Below, piece after piece: positions 1-8,981 of a DNA stretch of 38,926 nucleotides. The notes under the pieces were generated by a model. That model saw only the letters and a list, made by a program, of their open reading frames with translations. It ran no database searches and was not told the DNA's origin. Origin of the DNA: Planctomycetota bacterium. Its GTDB lineage: Bacteria > Planctomycetota > Phycisphaerae > Sedimentisphaerales > Anaerobacaceae. The DNA lies in NCBI GenBank assembly GCA_025459125.1, contig JALORE010000084.1, positions 1-38,926 on the forward strand, in the 5' to 3' direction. Numbering within the stretch: position 1 is the first letter of the stretch; each line of letters starts with the position of its first letter. The position numbers were made by a program, and so were the translations under genes.

Positions 1-79
1 CCCCGGGAGGAGGTGGGTCGTCCCGCGTCACGCAGCCGTGAATTGAGGTGCCCACCCCTGTAGGAAACGCAGTACTGCC

Positions 80-3000
80 ATGATTCTCACCGATCTCGCT
101 GTCAAGAACCGGACGACGGTCGCCGTGCTGGGGTTGATCATCATTCTCCTGGGCGTCTACAGCTATCTCTCGCTGCCGCGCGAGGCTTTTCCGGACATCC
201 CCATTCCGTACATCCTGATCACGACGATCTACGAGGGGGTCTCGCCGGAGGACGTGGAGTCCTCCGTGACGATGAAGATCGAGAAGGAGCTGACCGGCAT
301 CCGCGGCGTCAAGGAGGTCACCTCCAACAGTGCCGAGGGCATGTCCATGATCAGCGTGGAATTCACGCCGGATGTGCCGCCGGATGTCGCGTTGCAGCGG
401 GTGCGCGACCGCGTGGACATGGCCGAGCTGCCGCAGGAAATCGAAGATCCCGTGATCAAGGAAATCAGCTTCGACGAGTTTCCGATCATGCAGATCAGCA
501 TCTCGGGCGATGTCTCGCCGGTGCAGCTCAAGGAGATCGCGGACCGGCTGCAGGACGCCACCGAGATGTTGCCCGGCGTCCTGAAGGTCGAGGTGCTCGG
601 CGCCCTGGAACGCGAGATCCGGCTGGAGATGGACCCCGACCGGGTGGCGCAGTACGGCCTGACGATCCCGGAGATCATGGCCCTGATCCCGGCCGAGAAC
701 GTCAATATCTCCGCCGGCAGCCTGGAAACGTCGGGCACGCGGTTCAACGTGCGCGTCCCCGCCGAATTCGTCAGCCCGGAAGAAGTGGACCACCTCCTGA
801 TCGCCACGCGCAACGGCAAGCCCATCTACCTGGCCGACGTGGCCCGGGTGCGCGACGCCTTCAAGGACCGCACCAGCTATTCGCGCCTCAACGGGGTCGA
901 GAATGTGACCGTGAGCGTGCAGAAGCGCGCGGGCGCCAATATCGTCCTGGTCTCGGACATGCTCCGGGTCGTGGTCGCCCGGGCCCAGGAGCAGGTCCCC
1001 CCCGCCGTCAAGTTCGACATCGTCTTCGACATGTCCAAATACATCCGCAGCACGGTGGCCGACCTGGAGAACAACATGGCGTCCGGGCTGATCCTCGTGG
1101 TGGGCGTGCTGCTGCTGTCGCTGGGCTGGCGGTCCAGCACGATCGTCTCGCTGATCATCCCGTTCAGCATGCTGGGCAGCTTCTTCATCATCCAGGCCCT
1201 GGGCTATACGCTGAACATGATCGTGCTCTTCAGCCTGATCCTGGCGCTCGGCATGCTCGTGGATACGGCGATCGTGATCGTGGAGAACATCTATCGCCAC
1301 ATGCAGATGGGCGTGCCCCGGGTGCAGGCGGCGATCATCGGCACACGGGAGGTGGCCTGGCCGGTAACCACCTCGACCCTGACCAACGTGGCCAGCTTCA
1401 TTCCGCTGATGTTCTGGCCCGGCATCATGGGCGATTTCATGAAGTACCTGCCGCTGACGGTGACGATCGTGCTGCTGACGTCGCTGTTCGTGGCGCTGGT
1501 CTTCAACCCGACCTTCTGCGCGAATTTCGCGGTGGCCCCGTTGCGGACCGGTCCGGAAGGCCGGTTCATCCGGGGCTACCGGCGGGTCCAGCACGCGGCC
1601 ATTGCCATGCCCGGCCTGACGCTGTTCTTCGCGTTCTTCCTGCTGGTGCTGATGGTCCTGCTGTACGGCCGCTACGGCAACGGCGTGGAGTTCTTCCCGC
1701 AGGGCGATCCCGAGCGGGCCATGGTCGATATTCGCGCCCCCCAGGGGACCAACATCCGGGAGACGGACCGCCTCGCGCGGCTGATCGAAGAGCGCATCCA
1801 GCCGCACCGGCGATACATCGAGTACATGATCACCAACGTGGGTTCCTCCGGCGGCGGCTTCAACCTTGTGGCTTCGGCGGGCGGACCGCACCTGGGCAAT
1901 ATCACGCTGGTCTTCTACGATTACGCCGTGCGCGAGAAGCCGTCGATGGAGGTGATCGCGGAAATTCGTGCGGCCGTTGCCGACATCCCCGGCGCGGAAA
2001 TCCGCATCGAGCGGGAGAAGGACGGCCCCCCCACCGGAGCCCCGGTCACCGTGCGCGTGGTGGGCGAGGACTTCCAGGTACTGGAGCGACTCAGCCGGCA
2101 GGCCCAGGACGAAATCGCCAGTGTCCCGGGCCTGGTGAACCTGCGGAGCGACCTGGAGGCCACCCGGCCGGAGCTGGCGTTCACCGTCGATCGCCAGCGG
2201 GCCATGCTCCTCAACGTCAATACCGCCACGGTCGGCAACTTCCTCAAGACCTCAATCTTCGGCACGAAGGTCGGGACCTACCGCCAGTTCAACGACGAAT
2301 ACGACATCACCGTGCGGCTGCCGCTGGAGGAGCGGGTCAACATCGATGACTTGTACCGCCTGATGGTGCCCAACATGGCGGGCAACGCGGTGCCGCTCAG
2401 TGCGCTGGGCCGGTTCGAGTATCGCGGCGGCTTCGGAACCATCAATCGCGTCGACCAGAAGCGCGTCGTGACCCTGACCGCGGACGCCGAAGGACGGTTG
2501 AGCACGGCGGTGCTCGCCGATGTGCAGCGCCGGCTGCGGCCTCTCGGGGACCCGCACCTGACCCGGCGGCACATCCGGGATTGGGATGTCCTGGTACGCA
2601 CCCTGCAGAACGCCCGGGCAGGGTCTGCGCCGGGGGTCGCATCCCGCCTCTGGACCGTCTTGCCGCCCAAGGATGGCGCGGCCCTGGAGAAAGCCCTGTC
2701 GGTCGCGGCTGCCGATGCGAACGCGCCGGGGCGGATCCTGCGGTTGCTCAATCGGGCGCTGGCCGACCGGGACCTGTACCAGCCGCAGGACTTCGCCGGC
2801 GGCAAATCCCCGGCGGCGGCCCAGGAGTTGTTGAAACGCGACCGCGCGCGCCTCAGCGGCGCCGAGGTCGAGTTCCTGAATCGGGAAGCGCTGGAGGCCG
2901 CGCTGCCGGGCGCGATCGCGCCCCATACCTGGCTCGAGCTGCCCGGCGAGTACGAGATTCGCTACGCGGGGGAGCAGGAAGAGCAGGAGAAGGCCCAGGC

Positions 3001-3607
3001 CTTTCTGGGCCGCGCGTTCACCATCGCCATTCTCATGATCGTGCTGATCCTGGTCGCCCAGTTCAACTCGCTGCTGGTCCCGGTCATCATCATGTCCACG
3101 GTCCTCCTGTCGCTGGCGGGCGTGATGCTGGGGCTCATCGTGTGGGACCTGCCCTTCGGCATCATCATGACCGGCATTGCCGTAATCAGTCTCGCAGGAA
3201 TCGTGGTCAATAACGGCATCGTTCTGCTGGATTTCGCGCGCCAGTTGCAGGACCAGGGCCTGAGCCTGGTCGACGCGACGGTGGAAGCCGGCGTCACGCG
3301 TCTACGCCCCGTGCTGCTGAGCGCCGCCACGAACTTCATCGGGCTGATTCCCATGGCGATCGGGATCTCCTACGACTTCCACACGCTCTCCTGGGCCACC
3401 CGGAGCGAATCGACCCAGTGGTGGCAGAACATGTCGATCGCGATCATCTTCGGCCTGTCCTTCACGACGGTCCTGACGCTGGTGGTGGTCCCGTCGCTGT
3501 ATGTCCTGCTGAACCGCGGTTCGCTGCGCGTCCGGCACGCCCTGTTCGGCGCATCGGAAACGACCGCGACCGGCGTGGCGGCGGAGCCGACCACGGACCT
3601 GAGATAA
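80..3607 (+). CDS. RND-family efflux transporter permease with an extra periplasmic insert
   Basis: Inner-membrane proton-driven efflux pump subunit of the AcrB/HAE superfamily, expected to work with a periplasmic adaptor and outer-membrane channel that are not in this window. The N-terminus (TDLAVKNRTTVAVLGLII) and the porter-domain motif IPYILITTIYEGVSPEDVE are typical of the family. A TM2-7 block lies near residues 335-490 and a second membrane block near 990-1155. TM4 reads GMLVDTAIVIVEN with a single Asp (D395) where AcrB has two, and TM10 has VVNNGIVLLDF where AcrB has the relay Lys; this fits the VDxAIV/VNN subgroup rather than AcrB itself. At 1175 aa it is about 130 longer than AcrB. 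The excess is an Ala/Arg/Leu-rich block at about residues 825-950 in the second periplasmic half. The stop lies 4 nt before the HAD gene, so the two are probably co-transcribed. Confidence 0.93.
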   Translation: MILTDLAVKNRTTVAVLGLIIILLGVYSYLSLPREAFPDIPIPYILITTIYEGVSPEDVESSVTMKIEKELTGIRGVKEVTSNSAEGMSMISVEFTPDVPPDVALQRVRDRVDMAELPQEIEDPVIKEISFDEFPIMQISISGDVSPVQLKEIADRLQDATEMLPGVLKVEVLGALEREIRLEMDPDRVAQYGLTIPEIMALIPAENVNISAGSLETSGTRFNVRVPAEFVSPEEVDHLLIATRNGKPIYLADVARVRDAFKDRTSYSRLNGVENVTVSVQKRAGANIVLVSDMLRVVVARAQEQVPPAVKFDIVFDMSKYIRSTVADLENNMASGLILVVGVLLLSLGWRSSTIVSLIIPFSMLGSFFIIQALGYTLNMIVLFSLILALGMLVDTAIVIVENIYRHMQMGVPRVQAAIIGTREVAWPVTTSTLTNVASFIPLMFWPGIMGDFMKYLPLTVTIVLLTSLFVALVFNPTFCANFAVAPLRTGPEGRFIRGYRRVQHAAIAMPGLTLFFAFFLLVLMVLLYGRYGNGVEFFPQGDPERAMVDIRAPQGTNIRETDRLARLIEERIQPHRRYIEYMITNVGSSGGGFNLVASAGGPHLGNITLVFYDYAVREKPSMEVIAEIRAAVADIPGAEIRIEREKDGPPTGAPVTVRVVGEDFQVLERLSRQAQDEIASVPGLVNLRSDLEATRPELAFTVDRQRAMLLNVNTATVGNFLKTSIFGTKVGTYRQFNDEYDITVRLPLEERVNIDDLYRLMVPNMAGNAVPLSALGRFEYRGGFGTINRVDQKRVVTLTADAEGRLSTAVLADVQRRLRPLGDPHLTRRHIRDWDVLVRTLQNARAGSAPGVASRLWTVLPPKDGAALEKALSVAAADANAPGRILRLLNRALADRDLYQPQDFAGGKSPAAAQELLKRDRARLSGAEVEFLNREALEAALPGAIAPHTWLELPGEYEIRYAGEQEEQEKAQAFLGRAFTIAILMIVLILVAQFNSLLVPVIIMSTVLLSLAGVMLGLIVWDLPFGIIMTGIAVISLAGIVVNNGIVLLDFARQLQDQGLSLVDATVEAGVTRLRPVLLSAATNFIGLIPMAIGISYDFHTLSWATRSESTQWWQNMSIAIIFGLSFTTVLTLVVVPSLYVLLNRGSLRVRHALFGASETTATGVAAEPTTDLR

Positions 3608-3611
3608 TGCC

Positions 3612-4421
3612 ATGGACGCCCTGAAGAACAAACGCGGCTTCATCTGCGACATGGACGGCGTGATCTATCACGGCGCGCGGCTCCTGGATGGATCCAAGGC
3701 GTTCGTGCAATGGCTCACGGCGCAGGGCAAGCGGTTCCTCTTCCTGACGAACAGCTCCGCGCGGTCACCGCGGGAGTTGCGTCAGAGACTGCTCCACATG
3801 GGGATCGACGTAAGCGAGGACCACTTCATCACGTCGGCGATGGCCACGGCGCACTTCATCGCGGCCCAGCGTCCCGGCGGACGAGTCTACGTCATTGGCG
3901 ATTCGGGCTTGTACCAGGCCCTCTATGAAGCGGGCCTGTCCGTCGATGAGAGCCAGCCCGACTATGTGGTCGTCGGGGAGACGCGGAGCTACAACTATGA
4001 GAAGATCGAAATCGCGATCCAACTGGTGCGGAACGGCGCCAAGCTGATCGGGACCAACCCGGACTTGACCGGCCCGACGGAACGGGGCATCGCCCCCGCC
4101 TGCCGGGCGTTGATCGCTCCCATCGAGATGTCCACCCAGCGGCAGGCCTATTACATCGGCAAGCCCAATCCCCTGATCATGCGCCACGCGCTGCAACTGC
4201 TCGGCTGCCAGCGGGAAGAGACGGTCATCATCGGCGACCGCATGGACACGGATATCGTCGCGGGTATCGAGTCCGGCATCGACACCGCTCTCGTCCTCAG
4301 CGGCATCACCCGGGAGTCCGACCTGCCGCAGTATGCGTACCAGCCGCACCACGTCCTCAAGGACGTCAGCGTGATTGCCGGGGAGCAGCCGGGAAAAGCA
4401 GCAAAGGGAACCATGCCGTAA
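3612..4421 (+). CDS. HAD-IIA family sugar/nucleotide phosphatase (NagD-like)
   Basis: Cytoplasmic phosphatase of the haloacid dehalogenase superfamily, subfamily IIA (NagD, AraL, p-nitrophenylphosphatase group). All class motifs are visible. Motif I is FICDMDGVIYHG, with nucleophile D13 and acid/base D15. Motif II is FLTNSSAR. The C2 cap carries GETRSYNYEKI, and the late Lys/acid motifs are YIGKPNPLIM and IIGDRMDTDIVAG. The length (269 aa) is normal. Substrate cannot be read from sequence; NagD prefers UMP and other relatives act on sugar phosphates or glycerol phosphate. The ATG is 4 nt after the RND pump stop, so it is probably translated from the same message. A hairpin repeat follows the stop. 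Confidence 0.9.
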   Translation: MDALKNKRGFICDMDGVIYHGARLLDGSKAFVQWLTAQGKRFLFLTNSSARSPRELRQRLLHMGIDVSEDHFITSAMATAHFIAAQRPGGRVYVIGDSGLYQALYEAGLSVDESQPDYVVVGETRSYNYEKIEIAIQLVRNGAKLIGTNPDLTGPTERGIAPACRALIAPIEMSTQRQAYYIGKPNPLIMRHALQLLGCQREETVIIGDRMDTDIVAGIESGIDTALVLSGITRESDLPQYAYQPHHVLKDVSVIAGEQPGKAAKGTMP

Positions 4422-4424
4422 TAG

Positions 4425-4487
4425 CATGATGGCATAGTAGAATGGGGGATGAGCATCCCGCTGATCCCCAGCATTTCAGTCGTGCCA
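4425..4487. repeat. Octad-type inverted repeat between convergent genes
   Basis: The arms AATGGGGGATGAGC (4441-4454) and GCTGATCCCCAGCATT (4460-4475) pair around a 5-nt loop. The flanks carry an 8-nt periodic pattern (GCATGATG, GCATAGTA, GAATGGGG). The same family recurs at 9585-9628, 23537-23609 and 38271-38300. It lies just after the HAD gene and before the 3' end of the exonuclease gene, so it may also act as a bidirectional transcription stop, although no T-tract follows. Confidence 0.6.
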
Positions 4488-4648
4488 AGTGCGTTCTCTG
4501 TGCCCCCCAGTTCTCTATGTGCGGGATGCCGCAAGTGTCGTCGCACCCATGCCGAGGCCTCTGGTCTACTCTGACCCCGAGATCCCCCTGCGGTGATTCT
4601 CTCTGCCCGCCGATGGTTGGTGATCCGCTGATATCTGCTTGGGGTTGG

Positions 4649-5287
4649 TCAGGGCAGCAGTTGTTGCAGCTTCTGATACAGCTCGCGCGCCACCCAGGCG
4701 TCCGTGGCGGCGTATTCGAGCTGCGCACGCGTCAAGGTCGCGTTGGCCCAGTTGGAGGTCTGGGAGCGTTTGGACACGCGGAATCCCAGCAACTGCGTGG
4801 CCAGCCCGCGCAGACCACGATGCGGACAACCGGCCCGCTGCGCCAGCTCTCCCACGTCCACAAACCCTGCCGGGGTGAAGGAGGCCAGCTTCTTCAATTC
4901 CTGCACATCACGATCCCAGGCGACGCCCGCCTTGGTGATCTTGGGATTGGCCAGCAGTCCACATAGAGCATTGGACAGACGGCAATGCTGCAATTGAAAG
5001 ATGTAGGCCGCCTGTTCCGCGGCCAATTGCAGGACCGCCGGCGGGTAGCTCTGCCCCACTCGAAACGTGGGCCGTGTTTCCGTGTCAAACCCCAGGACGG
5101 TCTCCTTTTCCAACTGCCGAACCGCCGGCTCGATCTGTTCGGACCGGCGAATCAAATGGATGCGTCCTTGATACTTGCGAATCGGATGGGCGTTGATCTG
5201 CTCGTTGGTCATCCGAGGCCAGGCGGCGTCGGAAGATACGTCAACTTCCTTGGGGGTATTCTGCTCGGTCATTGCTGAATCTGTCAT
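4649..5287 (-). CDS. RNase D-like 3'-5' exonuclease domain protein (DEDDy)
   Basis: Stand-alone DEDDy exonuclease domain related to the catalytic domain of RNase D and Werner helicase; expected to trim RNA or DNA 3' ends with two metal ions. Exo I is VLGFDTETRPTF (D and E ligands), Exo II is GVAWDRDVQEL, and Exo III is the DEDDy pattern EYAATDAWVARELY. No HRDC domain follows, so it is much shorter than RNase D (about 375 aa) and resembles the single-domain plant/bacterial WRN-exo-like proteins. Start choice is uncertain: ATGs at 5332, 5287 and 5272 are in frame, and 5287 is taken here because conserved sequence only begins near NAHPIRKYQGRIHLI. It is convergent with the HAD gene and divergent from the nucleoside transporter. 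Confidence 0.85.
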   Translation of the reverse strand: MTDSAMTEQNTPKEVDVSSDAAWPRMTNEQINAHPIRKYQGRIHLIRRSEQIEPAVRQLEKETVLGFDTETRPTFRVGQSYPPAVLQLAAEQAAYIFQLQHCRLSNALCGLLANPKITKAGVAWDRDVQELKKLASFTPAGFVDVGELAQRAGCPHRGLRGLATQLLGFRVSKRSQTSNWANATLTRAQLEYAATDAWVARELYQKLQQLLP

Positions 5288-5668
5288 CCACTGTCCCAGA
5301 TGCGTTTTGCCTTCCCTGTCGGGCCCTACCATCCCAGTCTACCGAGGTCGCACCATCCGGACGGCTGCAGGGCCGGCAGTAATTGTAGTCCATCCGCCCG
5401 CGTTCCACCACGCATTTCCTCCCGGATCCTGCGCTGCATGCCATTTGGAGGTTTGTGCGGGCTGCCTCCCGCAAGCAGTCAAGACGATTGGCGCGGACCA
5501 AACGCAGACCATGAAGAGCGTCCGAGTGACAAGGGAGGACGATGAATAGGGACTGAAAACTCATGGGGCGGGTACTGCTTCCCCAGCGGAAACCGGAGGG
5601 GCGGAAACCGGGTCGAACCCTGTCTGAAGCATTGCGGAGGCAGCGTGTCACGCATACAATCCCGGATT
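5288..5668. other. Divergent intergenic region, exonuclease / nucleoside permease
   Basis: About 340-380 bases without a convincing gene. It must hold the promoters for both flanking genes, but I see no clear -35/-10 pair. A purine-rich stretch (AGGGAGGACGATGAATAGGG) lies near 5534-5553 and could be a ribosome-binding site for a tiny frame, but no conserved peptide follows. Confidence 0.4.
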
Positions 5669-6985
5669 ATGGACAGATACAATCTGGTCAGTTTTTTGGG
5701 GATCTTCGTGTTGGCGGGGCTCGCCTGGGCCGTGTCCGCGGACCGGCGCAACGTCAACTGGCGGGTGGTCGGCTGGGGCATTGGCCTGCAGCTTCTGATT
5801 GCCCTGTTCATCTTCGTGGTCCCGGCGGGGGCGCGGGTCTTTCTCGTCGTCAACGATGCGGTCGTCAAGGTCCTGGACTCGGCCGGAGCGGGGGCACGCT
5901 TCGTGTTCGGGCGCCTGGCGCTCGGACCGGGACAGGTCGGCGAACACGGCGAGGAGCCCCTCGGCTTCATCCTGGCCTTTCAGGCCTTCCCGACGATCAT
6001 CTTCTTTTCCGCCCTGCTGGCCATCCTCTACTACGTGGGCCTCATGTCCATCGTGATCAAGGCCTTTGCCCGGGTGTTTACCCGGCTCATGCGGGTCTCC
6101 GGGGCCGAATCGCTGGCCACGGCCAGCAATATCTTCGTCGGCGTGGAAGCGAACCTGACGATCAAGCCCTACCTGGCAACCCTGACCGCCTCGGAGATGT
6201 GCACCGTGCTGACCGCGGGCATGGCCACGGTCGCCTCCAACGTGCTGGCCCTCTACGTGCTGACGCTCCAGAAGCAGTTCCCCACCATCGCGGGACACCT
6301 GATCTCCGCGACCCTGCTCTCCGCGCCGGCGGCGCTGCTGATGTCGAAGCTCCTGCTGCCGGAGAACGGCCGGCCGGTGACCCTGGGCCGGCACGTGGAA
6401 CCGTACTACGAACGGGAGAGCAGTCTCTTCGAAGCGGTGATCAACGGCGCCAACGCGGGTCTGCGCATGATCGCGGGGATCGTCGCCCTGCTGATCGCCG
6501 TGCTGGGGCTGGTGGCCCTGGTCAACCTGGTGCTCGCAGGGATCGGCGACGCCGTGAACCCGATGCTGGGCACCCAGGGCCGCTGGTCGCTGGGCGGGCT
6601 GTTCGGCTACGTGTTCTACCCGTTGACCCTGGTGCTGGGAGTGCCCCTCGCCGACGCGGGCGTGATCTCCCGGATCGTGGGCGAGCGGCTGATCGTCACG
6701 GAGGTGGCCGCCTACGAGGACCTGGCGGCGGCGCTGGAAGGCGGGCTGCTGCAACACCCGCGCTCGGCGGTCATCGCGACCTACGCCTTGTGCGGATTCG
6801 CTCACGTGACCTCGATGGCCATCTTCGTCGGCAGCGTCTGCGCCCTGGCCCCGCAATGCGCCAAGAGCATCGGTCCCGTGGCCGTGCGGGCCCTGGTGGC
6901 CGCGACCCTGGCCTGCCTGATGACCGCCTGCGTGGCCGGGACGTTCTTCACGGAAGGCTCCATCCTGCTGGGAGGCGCGAGGTGA
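5669..6985 (+). CDS. Concentrative nucleoside transporter (CNT/NupC family)
   Basis: Inner-membrane nucleoside:cation symporter of the CNT family. Signature segments include PTIIFFSALLAILYYVGLM, the GVEANLTIKPYL helix-hairpin (NupC has the QTEAP version), GMATVASNVLALYV, and the C-terminal IATYALCGFAHVTSMAIFVG that matches the NupC ATYALCGFAN block. At 438 aa from ATG 5669 it is slightly longer than E. coli NupC (400 aa). A GTG at 5645 would add eight residues (SRIQSRI), but the ATG gives the normal hydrophobic start MDRYNLVSFLGIFVL. The TGA stop overlaps the first GATTTAC heptad of an inverted repeat. Residues that normally bind the nucleobase are partly changed (VEAN for QTEAP), so specificity could differ. 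Confidence 0.9.
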   Translation: MDRYNLVSFLGIFVLAGLAWAVSADRRNVNWRVVGWGIGLQLLIALFIFVVPAGARVFLVVNDAVVKVLDSAGAGARFVFGRLALGPGQVGEHGEEPLGFILAFQAFPTIIFFSALLAILYYVGLMSIVIKAFARVFTRLMRVSGAESLATASNIFVGVEANLTIKPYLATLTASEMCTVLTAGMATVASNVLALYVLTLQKQFPTIAGHLISATLLSAPAALLMSKLLLPENGRPVTLGRHVEPYYERESSLFEAVINGANAGLRMIAGIVALLIAVLGLVALVNLVLAGIGDAVNPMLGTQGRWSLGGLFGYVFYPLTLVLGVPLADAGVISRIVGERLIVTEVAAYEDLAAALEGGLLQHPRSAVIATYALCGFAHVTSMAIFVGSVCALAPQCAKSIGPVAVRALVAATLACLMTACVAGTFFTEGSILLGGAR

Positions 6986-7059
6986 TTTACGATTTATGAT
7001 TTTTGATTTACGAGGTGCGGCTTGAGACGGCGAATCAAGCATCAAACATCAAAAATCAT
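6984..7059. repeat. GATTTAY heptad repeat arranged as an inverted pair
   Basis: The left arm is four 7-mers (GATTTAC, GATTTAT, GATTTTT, GATTTAC; 6984-7011). The right arm is the reverse-complement type (GAATCAA, GCATCAA, ACATCAA, AAATCAT; 7032-7059). The core ATCAAAAATCATA pairs with TATGATTTTTGAT. The left arm overlaps the transporter stop, and the right arm lies inside the first codons of the cupin frame. Same family as 29104-29217. Confidence 0.8.
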
Positions 7060-7441
7060 ACCTTTGACGGATTGCCCGGAGTTTGTCGGCGGGGACGATT
7101 CGCTCCTGCGGGAGCTGCTCCATCCGGACAAGAGCGATCTGGCCATGCGCTACAGCCTGGCGCACGCCACGGTCAAACCCGGGGAAAGGACGCGGCCCCA
7201 CCGGCTCAGAACCGCCGAGGTCTATTACATCCTCAAAGGCCGGGGCCGGATGCACATTGACAAGGAAACGTCCGAAGTCGGCACCGACTGTGCCGTGTAT
7301 ATTCCGCCGGGATCGACACAGTGCATCGAGAACCTCGGGACTACCAGCCTGGTCTTCCTGTGCATCGTGGACCCCGCCTGGAGAGCCCGGGACGAGGAGA
7401 TCCTGGAGGACGACTGCCCCCCACTGTCCGAGAAGGAATGA
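7022..7441 (+). CDS. Small cupin-domain protein
   Basis: A single cupin_2 beta-barrel of 139 aa, probably a cytoplasmic sensor, isomerase-like or binding protein of unknown ligand. The first motif region HATVKPGERTRPHRLRTAEVYYILKGRGRM carries the expected H and E ligands. The second is YIPPGSTQCIENLGTTSLVFLCIVDPAW, lacking one typical His. The start is TTG at 7022, with GAGG 7 nt upstream. Residues 4-13 (RIKHQTSKII) are encoded by the right arm of the heptad repeat, so the true start could differ. Its TGA overlaps the next ATG (ATGA), which implies translational coupling to the PutP-type symporter and suggests a shared metabolic role. Confidence 0.82.
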   Translation: MRRRIKHQTSKIIPLTDCPEFVGGDDSLLRELLHPDKSDLAMRYSLAHATVKPGERTRPHRLRTAEVYYILKGRGRMHIDKETSEVGTDCAVYIPPGSTQCIENLGTTSLVFLCIVDPAWRARDEEILEDDCPPLSEKE

Positions 7442-8952
7442 TGACCACGCCGATCCTCATTACATTCGTCGCGTACTTTATCATTCTGCTCGTCATCGGG
7501 CTGTGCTCCTACCGGCGTGACGAGAATATCGAGGGTTATCTCCTCGGGGGGCGTGGGATGGGCGCCTGGGTGACCGCCCTGTCCACGCAGGCCAGCGATA
7601 TGAGCGGCTGGTTGCTGATGGGGCTGCCCGGCGTCATCTACGCCAGCGGCGCCGCGAACGTCTGGATCGCCATCGGGCTCTTCCTGGGGACCGTGCTGAA
7701 TTGGAAGTTCGTCTCCGGCCGTCTCCGCCTCTACACCCAGAAGACCAACACCATCACGCTGCCCTGCTTCTTCGAAGAGAGGTTCGCGGACCCGACCGGG
7801 TTGTTGCGCACCGTGGCCGCGATCACGATCCTCGTGTTCTTCACGATCTACGTTTCCAGCGGGCTGACAGCCTGCGGCAAGCTCTTCGAATCGACCTTCG
7901 GCATTTCCTACGGTACCGGCGTCTGGATCGGCGGGATCATCACCGTCGCGTACACCTTCACGGGCGGCTACCTGGCCGTCTGCTGGACGGATGTCTTCCA
8001 GGGAGCGCTCATGGTCCTGGCCTTGGTGGTGGTGCCGGCGGTCGCGCTGGTAAAGACCGGCGGCGTCGTGGGCATTCAGCAGGGTGCCGCCGCCCGGGGA
8101 GTTTCCCTGAGCCTGATCCCGCAGGAGGGCGTCACGCCCCTGCTCGCCATGGCGTCCATGATGGCCTGGGGCCTGGGCTACTTCGGCCAGCCGCACCTGC
8201 TGGTGCGCTTCATGAGCGCCAAGTCCCTGACCAAGCTCTCGGAGTCGATGGTCATCGCGCTCGCGTGGGTCGCCATCTCCCTGACCGGGGCGGTTCTGAT
8301 CGGCGTGGTCGGGATCGGGTTGTTCACCGCCCTGCCGGATGGGGACCCTGAAAAGGTCTTCATCAGCATGATCCACCAGGTGATTCATCCCTGGGCGGCG
8401 GGTATCATGCTCTCGGCCATTCTCTCCGCCATCATGTCCACGATCGACTCGCAACTGCTGGTCTCCGCCTCCGCGCTCTCGGAGGATCTGTACCGCAAGG
8501 TGGTCAGCCGGGAGACCCGTCCCCGGGAGGTCGTGCTGATCGGCCGGATCTGCGTCGTGGTGATCTCCGTCATCGCCCTGGGGCTGGCGCTGCGGCCTGA
8601 CGACACGATCCTGGGCATCGTCGCGTATTCCTGGGGTGGTTTCGGCGCGGCCTTCGGGCCGGTGATTCTGTTTGCCCTCTTCTCCCGGCGCACGACGTGG
8701 CTGGCCGCCTTGCTCGGCCTGGCCGTGGGGACACTGGTCCTGGTCGTCTGGAAGCAGCTCGGCCTGGGCGATCACATGTATGAGATCGTCCCCGGATTCG
8801 TCGCCAACTCTCTGGTGATCCTGATCGTGAACCAGTTGACTCAGCAGGAGGACCCCCGCGTGCTGCGGCAATTTGACGAGGTCGTCCGGGAACTGCACGG
8901 CGGACGGCAGCCGCCGGCCACGCAAGGTGCCGGTGGCAACGCCGGCCTTTGA
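7438..8952 (+). CDS. putP: Sodium/proline symporter family protein (PutP-type SSS)
   Basis: Inner-membrane sodium:solute symporter, about 13 TM segments, 504 aa (PutP is 502). Family blocks seen in order: LGGRGMGAWVTALSTQASDMSGWLLMGLPG; the IYVSSGLTACGKLFESTFG segment; AYTFTGGYLAVCWTDVFQGALM; GLGYFGQPHLLVRFMSA; and AILSAIMSTIDSQLLVSASA followed by LSEDLYRK. The last two are close to PutP, so proline is the likely substrate. ATG 7438 overlaps the cupin stop by ATGA; a second ATG at 7441 is equally possible. The C-terminus ends in a short polar tail. The stop overlaps an alternative TTG start of the next gene. Confidence 0.92.
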   Translation: MMTTPILITFVAYFIILLVIGLCSYRRDENIEGYLLGGRGMGAWVTALSTQASDMSGWLLMGLPGVIYASGAANVWIAIGLFLGTVLNWKFVSGRLRLYTQKTNTITLPCFFEERFADPTGLLRTVAAITILVFFTIYVSSGLTACGKLFESTFGISYGTGVWIGGIITVAYTFTGGYLAVCWTDVFQGALMVLALVVVPAVALVKTGGVVGIQQGAAARGVSLSLIPQEGVTPLLAMASMMAWGLGYFGQPHLLVRFMSAKSLTKLSESMVIALAWVAISLTGAVLIGVVGIGLFTALPDGDPEKVFISMIHQVIHPWAAGIMLSAILSAIMSTIDSQLLVSASALSEDLYRKVVSRETRPREVVLIGRICVVVISVIALGLALRPDDTILGIVAYSWGGFGAAFGPVILFALFSRRTTWLAALLGLAVGTLVLVVWKQLGLGDHMYEIVPGFVANSLVILIVNQLTQQEDPRVLRQFDEVVRELHGGRQPPATQGAGGNAGL

Positions 8953-8981
8953 CCGCAGACGAACGGGACGGAAGGACAGGC

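Noticed and set aside
1-79. 3' end of an upstream adaptor (HlyD/MFP) gene
   Set aside because: Expected by context, and open frames end at 44-46 and 61-63, but too short to identify a protein.
5563-6999. 478-codon plus-strand frame overlapping the nucleoside transporter
   Set aside because: Arg/Gly-rich shadow in another frame of a clear CNT permease; typical GC-rich artefact.
7225-8925. 566-codon minus-strand frame over putP
   Set aside because: Antisense frame, rich in Asp/His/Gln/Gly repeats, no motif; the sense gene is unmistakable.
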